From UBA917 sp964435085 (GTDB taxonomy: Bacteria; Patescibacteriota; Patescibacteriia; Patescibacteriales; Patescibacteriaceae): a stretch of DNA of 10,949 bases. Location of the stretch: contig CAYSXQ010000022.1 in the NCBI GenBank assembly GCA_964435085.1, forward strand, positions 1 through 10,949, read 5' to 3'. This document shows positions 1-6,556 of the stretch, piece after piece. Each line of letters starts with the position of its first letter. The first letter of the stretch is position 1. The position numbers and the translations under genes were made by a program. The notes beneath the pieces are model-generated. The model was not told the origin of the DNA, did no database searches, and worked only from the letters and a program-made list of their open reading frames with translations.

Positions 1-1
1 T

Positions 2-2665
2 ATGTTTGATAAATTTACTCACAAAGCTCAAGAAGCTATCATCAACGCTCAGGTTATCGCTCAAGAATTTGGTCAGCAGCATATCAATGCTTTGCACATG
101 CTGGTAGCTCTCATTGAGCAGCCAGATTCTTTGGTGCGGGCTATTTTAGAAAAGCTGAAGATTGATTCTGATGTTGTCCGCGAGAAGGCAGAAATCTTTA
201 TCGAGAAATTGCCGAAGATTCAGGTGGAAGTATCAGTTGGTATGGTACAAGGTACAGCTGAAATGGCGGAAGTGGTCGAGGGTGCTAATCGCCTCGCCGC
301 TAAGATGAAGGACGATTTTATTTCGACTGAGCATTTGTTTCTAGCTATTTTGCAGTCCAAGTCGGCGGCTTGTGATATTTTGACCAGCATGCAGGTTGAT
401 TATGAAGAAACCATGAAGATCTTGCTGGAAGTGCGAGCTAATCAGCCAATCGACACCCCAAGTCCTGAAAACAAATACAAGGCTTTAGAAAAATATACTA
501 TCGACCTGACTGATCTGGCTCAGAAGAACAAGCTTGATCCAGTTGTGGGCCGAGATGATGAAGTGCGTCGTATTATGCAGGTACTGTCTCGTCGCATGAA
601 AAACAATCCAGTCTTGATCGGTGAAGCTGGTACTGGTAAGACCGCTATCGTCGAGGGTCTAGCTCAGAGAATTGTTGCTGGTGATGTGCCAGAGACTTTG
701 AAGAATAAACGGCTCCTCGCTCTAGACCTTGGTGCCTTGATTGCGGGTGCGAAATTCCGTGGTGAATTTGAAGATCGTCTGAAGGCAGTTATCAAAGCTA
801 TCAAGAATTCTGATGGCAAGATTTTGCTCTTCATCGATGAGTTACATACCATTGTCGGTGCTGGTGCTAGCGAAGGTTCGATGGACGCGTCGAACATGCT
901 CAAGCCGGCTCTCGCTCGTGGTGAGATTATTACTATCGGCGCGACGACTACTCGGGAATATCAAAAATATATTGAAAAAGACATGGCGCTGGAGCGTCGC
1001 TTCCAGCCGGTCTATGTCAATGAACCATCGATTGAAGACGCGATTGACATCATGCGTGGCATCAAAGAAAAATATGAAGTGCATCACGGCGTCAGGATTA
1101 CTGACAGTGCTATTGTGGCAGCAGTGCAACTCTCCTCTCGCTATATTAGCGATCGATTCTTGCCTGACAAAGCGGTGGACTTGATGGACGAAGCGGCTTC
1201 GGCTTTGCGTATGGAGATTGATTCTTGTCCCGAGGAGCTTGATAATTTACAAAGAGAACTCAAGAAATTAGAGATTGCTAAGTTTGGTCTGGAACAAGAA
1301 ATTAAAGTCTCTGAGGAAGGTGCGATTAAGAAGAGCGCTCAGTCTAAGCTGCGTGCTATCGTCAAGAAACTAGCCGTCACTCGCGAGACAGCTCATCAAC
1401 TAGAGCTTCATTGGCAGAATGAAAAAAGTATCATTGCTAAAATCCGTACTGCCAAGCAAGAGATTGACAGACTCAAGGCTGAGGCTGATCAGATTCAACG
1501 TCGTGGTGACGATTTGACGAAGGTCGCTGAGATTCGCTATGCCCGTATTCCTGAGTTAGAAAAGAAAATTAAAACTAGCGAACAGGAGCTAGCTAAGGTG
1601 CAGTCACAGGGTCAAAGAATTCTCAAAGAAGAAATTAATATTGAAGACATTGCTCGTGTGGTGGCGAAGTGGACTGGGATTCCTGTGTCGAGGATGCTCG
1701 AATCAGAAAGTAAGAAGCTAGCTCGCACCGAAGAAGAATTAGCTAAGCGCCTCATCGGTCAGGAAGACGCGATCAAGGCTGTATCGAATGCGATTCGTCG
1801 AAGTCGCGCCGGTATCAACGAAGAAAAAAAGCCGATTGGCTCCTTTATGTTTGTCGGTCCGACTGGTGTTGGTAAGACGGAGCTAGCTAAGGCTCTCGCT
1901 GACTTTATCTTCAACGATGAATCAGCTCTGGTGCGTCTCGATATGAGCGAATACATGGAGAAGCATAGTGTAGCGAAGCTCATCGGCTCCCCTCCTGGTT
2001 ACATTGGTCATGACGAAGGCGGACAGCTCACTGAGAAAATTCGTCGTAAGCCTTATGCCGTCATACTATTCGATGAAATTGAAAAGGCACATCCGGAGGT
2101 ATTTAATATGCTCCTCCAAATCCTTGACGATGGTCAGATGACTGATTCGAAGGGTCGTAAAGTGAACTTCAAAAATACTATCATCATCATGACTTCCAAC
2201 CTTGGCAACGAAGTGATCCAGGAATACACCATCGGCTTTGCTGATCAGGCGGATACTGGCAAGGCTAAGGTGGCACGGCAGACAGAAATGAAAGACAAGA
2301 TTGATAAGATCTTGCGTGATAACTTCAAGCTGGAATTTTTGAACCGTATTGATGAAGTCGTGGTCTTCAAGAGTCTCACGCCAGAGGATCTAGCCAAGAT
2401 TGTAGAATTAGAACTAGCCAAGGTGGAGACTAGACTGAAGAACAAAGACATCACTTTGAAGATTGGTAAGAAGGTCAGAGAACATCTGGCTACTGTCGGC
2501 TATGATCAAACATTTGGTGCTCGCCCACTCAAGAGAAAGATTCAGGATTTGATCTTGGACGAACTCGCTATGAATATTATTGAGGGTAAATTTAAGACTG
2601 GTGATAAGGTTAGTATTAATTTGGGAGTGGCGGGGAAGATGGAGATGGCGCTCGTCAGTAATTAA
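2..2665 (+). CDS. clpB: ClpB-type Hsp100 disaggregase with a ClpP-docking-like IGF loop
   Basis: This is an 887-residue double-ring AAA+ unfoldase that threads aggregated or tagged proteins through a hexameric pore in the cytosol. Visible parts in order are a Clp N-domain (about 1-145), NBD1 with Walker A GEAGTGKT (207-214), pore loop KFRG (251-254) and Walker B D279-E280, and a long coiled-coil middle domain (about 410-535). NBD2 follows with Walker A GPTGVGKT (619-626), pore loop GYIG (666-669), Walker B D691-E692 and the C-terminal D2 small domain. Length, middle domain and the segment around W557 (WTGIPVSRMLESE) are ClpB-like. Unusually, an extended loop after TSNLG carries I744-G745-F746, where ClpC has VGF and ClpA has IGL for docking ClpP; E. 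coli ClpB has a shorter loop without it. The ATG is the second base of the window, so promoter and RBS are not visible. A clpC name is possible, but the middle domain argues for ClpB. Confidence 0.95.
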   Translation: MFDKFTHKAQEAIINAQVIAQEFGQQHINALHMLVALIEQPDSLVRAILEKLKIDSDVVREKAEIFIEKLPKIQVEVSVGMVQGTAEMAEVVEGANRLAAKMKDDFISTEHLFLAILQSKSAACDILTSMQVDYEETMKILLEVRANQPIDTPSPENKYKALEKYTIDLTDLAQKNKLDPVVGRDDEVRRIMQVLSRRMKNNPVLIGEAGTGKTAIVEGLAQRIVAGDVPETLKNKRLLALDLGALIAGAKFRGEFEDRLKAVIKAIKNSDGKILLFIDELHTIVGAGASEGSMDASNMLKPALARGEIITIGATTTREYQKYIEKDMALERRFQPVYVNEPSIEDAIDIMRGIKEKYEVHHGVRITDSAIVAAVQLSSRYISDRFLPDKAVDLMDEAASALRMEIDSCPEELDNLQRELKKLEIAKFGLEQEIKVSEEGAIKKSAQSKLRAIVKKLAVTRETAHQLELHWQNEKSIIAKIRTAKQEIDRLKAEADQIQRRGDDLTKVAEIRYARIPELEKKIKTSEQELAKVQSQGQRILKEEINIEDIARVVAKWTGIPVSRMLESESKKLARTEEELAKRLIGQEDAIKAVSNAIRRSRAGINEEKKPIGSFMFVGPTGVGKTELAKALADFIFNDESALVRLDMSEYMEKHSVAKLIGSPPGYIGHDEGGQLTEKIRRKPYAVILFDEIEKAHPEVFNMLLQILDDGQMTDSKGRKVNFKNTIIIMTSNLGNEVIQEYTIGFADQADTGKAKVARQTEMKDKIDKILRDNFKLEFLNRIDEVVVFKSLTPEDLAKIVELELAKVETRLKNKDITLKIGKKVREHLATVGYDQTFGARPLKRKIQDLILDELAMNIIEGKFKTGDKVSINLGVAGKMEMALVSN

Positions 2666-2686
2666 ATAATTTTGTTGATTGGAAGA

Positions 2687-2724
2687 ATGAGCTGCTAGTT
2701 TAATTGACTAGCGGCTCATTTTTT
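2687..2724 (+). terminator. Rho-independent terminator of the clpB gene
   Basis: A 13-bp hairpin (arms 2687-2699 and 2707-2719, one G-U pair) closes a 7-nt loop and is followed by six T (2719-2724). It lies 22 nt after the clpB stop codon. This ends the clpB transcript before the scaffold gap. Confidence 0.88.
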
Positions 2725-2773
2725 AATTTCAAATTTAAAATTTCAAAACAATTTTGAATGTCTCAATTTTTAA
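2725..2773. repeat. AT-rich low-complexity repeat next to the scaffold gap
   Basis: The word AATTTCAAA occurs at 2725-2733 and again at 2739-2747 (period 14). It is followed by an inverted pair TTCAAAA/TTTTGAA (2742-2748 and 2752-2758). No gene is visible. Spacers of this style are common in Patescibacteria, from my own knowledge, and are a plausible reason the assembly broke here. Confidence 0.45.
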
Positions 2774-2873
2774 NNNNNNNNNNNNNNNNNNNNNNNNNNN
2801 NNNNNNNNNNNNNNNNNNNNNNNNNNNNNNNNNNNNNNNNNNNNNNNNNNNNNNNNNNNNNNNNNNNNNNNNN
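2774..2873. other. Scaffold gap (100 N)
   Basis: There are exactly 100 N, the conventional placeholder for a join of unknown size. The flanking bases share no overlap that I can see. The true distance and contents between clpB and the minus-strand operon are therefore unknown. Confidence 0.97.
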
Positions 2874-2884
2874 TTGGGAGAAAT

Positions 2885-2911
2885 AAAAAAGCCCGATTTT
2901 TAGTCGGGCTT
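2885..2911 (-). terminator. Terminator of the ClpP-like operon, overlapping the 3' end of the last gene
   Basis: Read on the minus strand, AAGCCCGA-type arms (2904-2911 and 2889-2896, 8 bp) enclose a 7-nt loop and are followed by six T (2890 down to 2885). The 5' arm encodes the last codons of the 130-residue protein, and its TAA stop (2902-2900) lies in the loop. Confidence 0.85.
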
Positions 2912-3292
2912 GGGTTTTGTGGGTAGATTACTGCGCGCTTTGATGCGGAGTGTGGTTTTGTTGTTGTGTTTGCTAATCTTGGATAGCTGGATTGTTGGTA
3001 AATCGATAATTCTCGGGACTTCGTATTTGGAAGTGGGAGGGACTGTAGAGTTAAGCTCTTCAACTGAAAAAATCATGTTTGACTCAATAGCTGGCAGCGA
3101 ATCTCTTAAGCTTGTTCCGCCAGCATATTGATCGTTGATAACAATGATGTGATTCATTTCAATAAATCTCTCGATAAATATTTCTGGGCTATCTGGAAGG
3201 CCTATTACTAATAAATCTTGGCGAGGCTTGTTTAAGTTTTTCGGATGAGCTTCTTCAATAATTAAAAGCAGATGTTCTGAATCTTCATTCAT
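2900..3292 (-). CDS. Hypothetical protein (130 aa), second gene of the ClpP-like operon
   Basis: I do not recognise a family. The protein is soluble, with no signal peptide or membrane segment. The first half (about 5-75) alternates strands and helices, for example LLLIIEEAH, DLLVIGLPD and HIIVINDQYAGG, and could be a small alpha/beta domain. The last 40 residues are basic and Ser/Thr/Pro-rich, probably disordered. The start is well supported: AGGAG (3298-3302) lies 5 nt upstream of the ATG and overlaps the TAG stop of the ClpP-like gene, with only 8 nt between the two reading frames. Co-translation with a protease suggests an adaptor, substrate or regulator, but this is context-based inference. 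The stop codon is embedded in the terminator hairpin. Confidence 0.75.
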   Translation of the reverse strand: MNEDSEHLLLIIEEAHPKNLNKPRQDLLVIGLPDSPEIFIERFIEMNHIIVINDQYAGGTSLRDSLPAIESNMIFSVEELNSTVPPTSKYEVPRIIDLPTIQLSKISKHNNKTTLRIKARSNLPTKPKPD

Positions 3293-3297
3293 TAGTA

Positions 3298-3302
3298 CTC
3301 CT
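3298..3302 (-). promoter_or_regulatory. Shine-Dalgarno of the 130-residue gene, overlapping the upstream stop codon
   Basis: On the minus strand AGGAG starts within the TAG stop of the ClpP-like gene and sits 5 nt before the ATG. This is typical of translational coupling and fixes the start at 3292. Confidence 0.8.
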
Positions 3303-3837
3303 AGATTATTTCATCAATAAAGTTCAGTTTTTTTGCTTCATTGGCGTCCATATCGCGGTCTTCTTCGAGAAGCTTGATAATAAATTCTTGACTAAGACCG
3401 GTTCTGGACAATAAGATATTGACTTGATTTTTTTCTGAAGATTCAGTGTCTTCAATGATGGCCAACATCTTCTTCTCATCACGCATCTCTTTGACAGTTG
3501 TTGGTCGATGGTTTGTTATGTTATGAACTTTGAGGTAAGAGTGCGATGACATCTGTCGGTAATTGCAACTTTGTAATATGATGGCCGCCATCGACTTAGC
3601 AAAGCCTATCACCCTGCCAGTTGTACTTCCTTGATATAGTCTAATCAAATCATAAATCCAGAGGCTGTGATTAACACTACCTCCATAACAAGTAATTTCT
3701 ACAGTCAACTTTGGTGGCTCATCAAGAAGGCTTAGCCTACCGACAACTTCTCTGACGTAGTCAAAGGTCTTAAAGTCAATGTTGCCATCTATCACGATAA
3801 CTCTTTTGTTGAAGAGTTTCTGCTGAAGTTCAGTCAT
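3301..3837 (-). CDS. Divergent ClpP-like serine protease subunit
   Basis: This 178-residue protein has the ClpP/crotonase-like fold, related to the barrel-shaped peptidase that degrades substrates fed by Clp ATPases. Visible ClpP hallmarks are the oxyanion-type YGGS (51-54), the nucleophile in KSMAA (S82), the histidine in KVHN (H105), a helical handle region (about 112-150) and the catalytic Asp position before the EA pair (D160 in EEDRD, as E. coli ClpP D171). The end, EAKKLNFIDEII, matches the usual ClpP C-terminus. It is shorter than typical ClpP (about 195-207) and several signatures differ (YGGS rather than SPGG), so it may be a paralogue rather than the housekeeping ClpP. I chose the internal Met at 3837 over an upstream in-frame ATG at 3885 because AAAGGAG lies 7 nt before it and the promoter's start site falls near 3886. 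It is the first gene of a two-gene operon. Confidence 0.87.
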   Translation of the reverse strand: MTELQQKLFNKRVIVIDGNIDFKTFDYVREVVGRLSLLDEPPKLTVEITCYGGSVNHSLWIYDLIRLYQGSTTGRVIGFAKSMAAIILQSCNYRQMSSHSYLKVHNITNHRPTTVKEMRDEKKMLAIIEDTESSEKNQVNILLSRTGLSQEFIIKLLEEDRDMDANEAKKLNFIDEII

Positions 3838-3844
3838 GAAATGA

Positions 3845-3851
3845 CTCCTTT
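3845..3851 (-). promoter_or_regulatory. Strong Shine-Dalgarno of the ClpP-like gene
   Basis: AAAGGAG on the minus strand is separated by 7 nt from the ATG at 3837. It decides the start against the longer frame beginning at 3885. Confidence 0.85.
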
Positions 3852-3893
3852 GTAGTATTAATGAATATTTAATTGTAGGGAACAATGCTTATT

Positions 3894-3922
3894 ATATTAG
3901 CATATTTATTGATTATTGTCAA
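3894..3922 (-). promoter_or_regulatory. Sigma70-type promoter of the ClpP-like operon
   Basis: On the minus strand a perfect -35 TTGACA (3922-3917), a 17-nt spacer ending in TGC (an extended -10 element), and -10 TAATAT (3899-3894) predict transcription from about 3886, giving a leader of roughly 50 nt that contains the Shine-Dalgarno. An alternative -10, TATAAT, lies at 3896-3891 with a 20-nt spacer. Confidence 0.7.
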
Positions 3923-3923
3923 G

Positions 3924-3952
3924 TTTATCTTTTTACCTAGATACAGTATAAT
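3924..3952 (+). promoter_or_regulatory. Promoter of the lysozyme-like gene, probably leaderless
   Basis: A perfect -10 TATAAT (3947-3952) lies 8 nt before the ATG at 3961, so transcription should begin at or within 2 nt of the start codon. The -35 position (3924-3929, TTTATC) is weak. No Shine-Dalgarno precedes the gene. It is divergent from the ClpP-like promoter in the same short spacer. Confidence 0.6.
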
Positions 3953-3960
3953 GGCTAAGT

Positions 3961-5334
3961 ATGAATAAAAAGTTTATTATCTTAAGCTTCGTGTTTTTAG
4001 TTTTTGCTCAGACGGCTAGTGCTGAGGCGGTTTTTAATCCTAATTATATTATTAGTGATTATGACGTGACTAATTCTAGGACAATGACGCAGCTGGAAAT
4101 CCAGCGTTTCCTCGAGTCGAAGAATAGCTATTTAGCTAATTATTTCTGTACTGATAATGCAGGGCGTTCGCTGCGTGCTTCAGAAGCGATTTATAATGTA
4201 GCGACGACTAATTTGGTCAATCCCCGCTTTATCTTAGTGCTCCTGCAAAAAGAACAGAGCTTAGTAGAGAGCGCCACAGCGCCGACGCCTAGACAGCTGG
4301 ATTGGGCAACTGGCTATGGCTGTCCGGATGGGGCGGCTTGTAACGTGCGTTGGCAGGGTTTTTGGAAACAGATCAATAGCGCCTCTTTGCAATTTCGTGA
4401 CTACTTAGATAATCCTGATCTCTATACTTACAAAAAGAACCAGAGCTACACCTTTACCAATCCCTACTCTAGTACCAAGAAAGAGATCAATGTCGTGATG
4501 CCAGTTAACAATGCGACTGCCGCTTTGTATAACTACACGCCCCATGTCTACAATGGTAATTATAACTTCTGGAAAATTTGGAATCGCTGGTTCACTAATC
4601 AAGGTGGCTATCCGAGCGGCACCTTAGTGCGCGGTGTCGGTGAAAATGGTATTTGGATGATTGAAAATGGCTTGAAGCGTCCCTTCCTAACCAAGGGTGC
4701 TTTTGCCTCACGCTTTGATATCAACAAAGTACTGACGGTGAAGAAAGAAGATTTGGCTCGTTACGAAACAGGTCTGCCGATTAAATTCCCTCAGTACTCC
4801 ATTGTCCGTTCACCAGACGCTAAGCTGTATTTGTTAGTTGATAATAAGAAGCGAGTCTTTGCTTCAACAGAGGCTTTCAAGAAGATTGGTTATAATCCCG
4901 AAGAAGTCTTAAATGCTACTTGGGATGATATTAATTCCTACATCGATGGTGCGACCATTACAGCTGAAGAAGCTTATCCAACAGGAGCCTTGATGCAAGA
5001 TAAAAAAACCGGCGGTGTCTTTTGGATTAGTGAAGGAGCTAAGGCGCCAATCATTGATCCGATTATCCTCAAGACTAGATTTAAAAATAAAAAGCCACTA
5101 GTGACGAGCTCTGACAAGCTAGCTAAGTATCCGCTAGCTGCGCCAGTACTATTTAACGATGGTGAGCTAGTCAAGATTGATAAAGGTCTATCTTACTATG
5201 TCGTTGAAGGCAAGACGCTAAGACCGATCAAGTCTAAAGAAACTTTTGATGCACTGGGTTATTCTGTAACTAACGTTATTACTATTCCGGTTAAGGTTTT
5301 CCAGCTTTATCAAGCTGGAGAGATGATTAATTAA
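3961..5334 (+). CDS. Exported lysozyme-like domain protein with four C-terminal repeats
   Basis: This 457-residue protein is probably secreted: it has a basic start (MNKK), a hydrophobic core (5-19) and a likely signal peptidase site after TASA (about 21). The N-terminal domain (about 26-212) resembles a lysozyme/transglycosylase-fold family found in Patescibacteria and some Gram-positives. It includes LEIQRFLESKNSYL (45-58), QKEQS with a candidate catalytic Glu (E98), RQLDWATGYG (111-120), and ATAALYNYTPH followed by YNFWKIWNRWF. Peptidoglycan cleavage is inferred from family resemblance only. The C-terminus holds four degenerate repeats of about 55-63 residues (about 217-270, 271-330, 338-393 and 394-457). 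Each has the pattern of a G-x-L/V strand, an aromatic-rich strand (IWMI, LYLLV, VFWIS, YYVV), then a KRPF-like and a hydrophobic-F element; they may bind the cell wall. The ATG has no Shine-Dalgarno but a TATAAT 8 nt upstream. The next gene starts 2 nt after the stop. Confidence 0.85.
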   Translation: MNKKFIILSFVFLVFAQTASAEAVFNPNYIISDYDVTNSRTMTQLEIQRFLESKNSYLANYFCTDNAGRSLRASEAIYNVATTNLVNPRFILVLLQKEQSLVESATAPTPRQLDWATGYGCPDGAACNVRWQGFWKQINSASLQFRDYLDNPDLYTYKKNQSYTFTNPYSSTKKEINVVMPVNNATAALYNYTPHVYNGNYNFWKIWNRWFTNQGGYPSGTLVRGVGENGIWMIENGLKRPFLTKGAFASRFDINKVLTVKKEDLARYETGLPIKFPQYSIVRSPDAKLYLLVDNKKRVFASTEAFKKIGYNPEEVLNATWDDINSYIDGATITAEEAYPTGALMQDKKTGGVFWISEGAKAPIIDPIILKTRFKNKKPLVTSSDKLAKYPLAAPVLFNDGELVKIDKGLSYYVVEGKTLRPIKSKETFDALGYSVTNVITIPVKVFQLYQAGEMIN

Positions 5335-5336
5335 TT

Positions 5337-6119
5337 ATGCCACTCATTACCGCGGCCTTAGTGCCTAATTTAAGTTTGCTAGCACCTGGAGTAACCAAAG
5401 ACAGTCTATTAACTTACGGTCAGACTCTTAGTGCTTATCAGGAGCTAGCTGATAGCTTGCAGAAACAGAAGATTGAGACGATAGTAATCATGTCTAATCG
5501 TGGCCTTTCGCCAGAGCTAGGCATGGCAATTAATGTGCAGCCGAAATTTAATATTAACTTTGAAGAGTTTGGTGATTTTGCTACTAAGCTAGCGGTGGAC
5601 AATGACTTTGCTTTAGTTGATCATCTGCAAAATAATTTGAGCCAAGCGCCACTATCAATGTTGAGTCTTGATCCACTTGACTATGGATCAGCGGTGCCGA
5701 TGGTTTATTTTTTGCAGAGTAACCCGAAGCTGAAAGTCGTGCCTATTTACCCATCAAACCAGAGCCTTTATAAACAAAGCGAACTAGGAGCTAGCTTAGG
5801 TCAGATTTTGCATAGCTCTAGCGAGCGAGTAGCCTTAATAGCGTCAGTCAATCTATCTAGTCGTCTCGCCTCTTCGCCGCTAGGGTATTTGCCCAAGGCT
5901 AAGGGTTATGACAAAAAGATTATCAATGGCCTAGAGACTCATGATTATCGCTTCTTGTACGGTCTTTTAGCTGAGGAAATTAGTACTTACTACGAACAAG
6001 GACTAGCGCCTCTAGCCATGCTTGCTGGCGCTATTACAAGATTTAAGAAGACAGTGAAGACTCTGAGCTATGAGCATCCTCAGGGTTTGGGAGCGGCGCT
6101 ACTTGAGGTGAAGTTTTAG
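5337..6119 (+). CDS. LigB/MEMO-fold protein (AmmeMemoRadiSam B-like) lacking the expected metal ligands
   Basis: This 260-residue cytosolic protein aligns from end to end, by motif order, with the class III extradiol dioxygenase (LigB) / AmmeMemoRadiSam B family. Family landmarks are present but altered. The N-terminal PH is P10-N11. The SPHG motif is S53-N54-R55-G56. The LDHG motif is L114-D115-Y116-G117. The GDLSHRL motif is V171-N172-L173-S174-S175-R176-L177. The structural FEEFGDFATKL (75-85) and the terminal SYE-x-P-x-G-x-G (E246) are kept. With the conserved histidines gone, dioxygenase chemistry is unlikely, so a binding or structural role is inferred. The frame is intact, so it is not a decayed gene. 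It starts 2 nt after the lysozyme-like gene without its own Shine-Dalgarno, suggesting co-transcription. Its last 77 nt overlap the opposite-strand gene. Confidence 0.82.
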   Translation: MPLITAALVPNLSLLAPGVTKDSLLTYGQTLSAYQELADSLQKQKIETIVIMSNRGLSPELGMAINVQPKFNINFEEFGDFATKLAVDNDFALVDHLQNNLSQAPLSMLSLDPLDYGSAVPMVYFLQSNPKLKVVPIYPSNQSLYKQSELGASLGQILHSSSERVALIASVNLSSRLASSPLGYLPKAKGYDKKIINGLETHDYRFLYGLLAEEISTYYEQGLAPLAMLAGAITRFKKTVKTLSYEHPQGLGAALLEVKF

Positions 6120-6486
6120 GCCCCACTTCGCCAGCCACCTGGCTTAAAGCTACTTCGAGCTGAGGAAGGCTTCGCGGGACAGGCTTAGGCAGTAGAGTGA
6201 CTAATTTAAAAAAGTATTTCCAGCGATCCTTACCATTAGCCAGTTCTTTGGTCTCATTCATGCAGCGCTCGATGACAATGCGATCATAGTCTTTACAAAC
6301 TTTGAAGACGCTACCACGTTTAAAATTAGGAATACCTAGATCTTTGATGACCTTAAGAGCGAATTCTTGCCATTGATAGGCTGGAGCCTTCTTGACTGGG
6401 GGCCGGGGGCGCTGAAAGAGCGAGCCAAGGCCTTCGAATTCTTTGCCGGCTTTGTTTTCGTTGTCGTCCGCAGAATAAATAATCAT
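6043..6486 (-). CDS. Conserved hypothetical protein (147 aa), Patescibacteria-type
   Basis: The protein has a charged N-terminus (1-35), a compact helical core (about 38-95, with WQEFALKVIKDLG, KRGSVFKVCKD, IERCMNETKEL and RWKYFFKLV), and a Pro/Ser-rich tail (about 99-147) that is probably disordered. I have seen similar small proteins in Patescibacteria but know no function; the core, with its Cys and basic residues, might bind nucleic acid or a partner (speculation). The last 25 codons overlap the LigB-like gene antisense, so the tail is constrained by that gene. The start at 6486 has no clear Shine-Dalgarno. A weak minus-strand promoter (TTGCAA, 17 nt, TAAACT) can be drawn upstream, but I do not rely on it. 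Confidence 0.78.
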   Translation of the reverse strand: MIIYSADDNENKAGKEFEGLGSLFQRPRPPVKKAPAYQWQEFALKVIKDLGIPNFKRGSVFKVCKDYDRIVIERCMNETKELANGKDRWKYFFKLVTLLPKPVPRSLPQLEVALSQVAGEVGPKTSPQVAPLPNPEDAHSSESSLSS

Positions 6487-6501
6487 ATGGTTTTAGTTTA
6501 T

Positions 6502-6556
6502 TAGAAAGCAGCTAAATTTGCAAACGGAGTTTATTAAAAACATGTAAAAAGTAAAA
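6502..6556 (+). repeat. 55-nt duplicate, copy 1 (contig end)
   Basis: This sequence is identical over all 55 nt to 6657-6711 and ends exactly where the N run begins. The pattern matches unmerged contig ends that share a de Bruijn k-mer of 55, so this is probably one sequence represented twice. Confidence 0.9.

Noticed and set aside
664..1184. Open frames on both strands within clpB (664-903, 813-1184, 842-1129)
   Set aside because: They lie in other frames of a strongly conserved coding region and have no recognisable products.
2770..3063. Minus-strand open frame running into the N run
   Set aside because: It is only open because the N run has no stops; the 130-residue gene in another frame has a clear start, RBS and terminator.
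3838..3885. Longer ClpP-like protein starting at 3885
   Set aside because: The extra 16 residues precede a strong Shine-Dalgarno and internal ATG, and the predicted transcription start lies at about 3886, leaving no room for initiation there.
6120..6180. GCCAG/CTGGC hairpin after the LigB-like gene as a terminator
   Set aside because: It has no T tract on either strand and lies within the coding region of the minus-strand gene.
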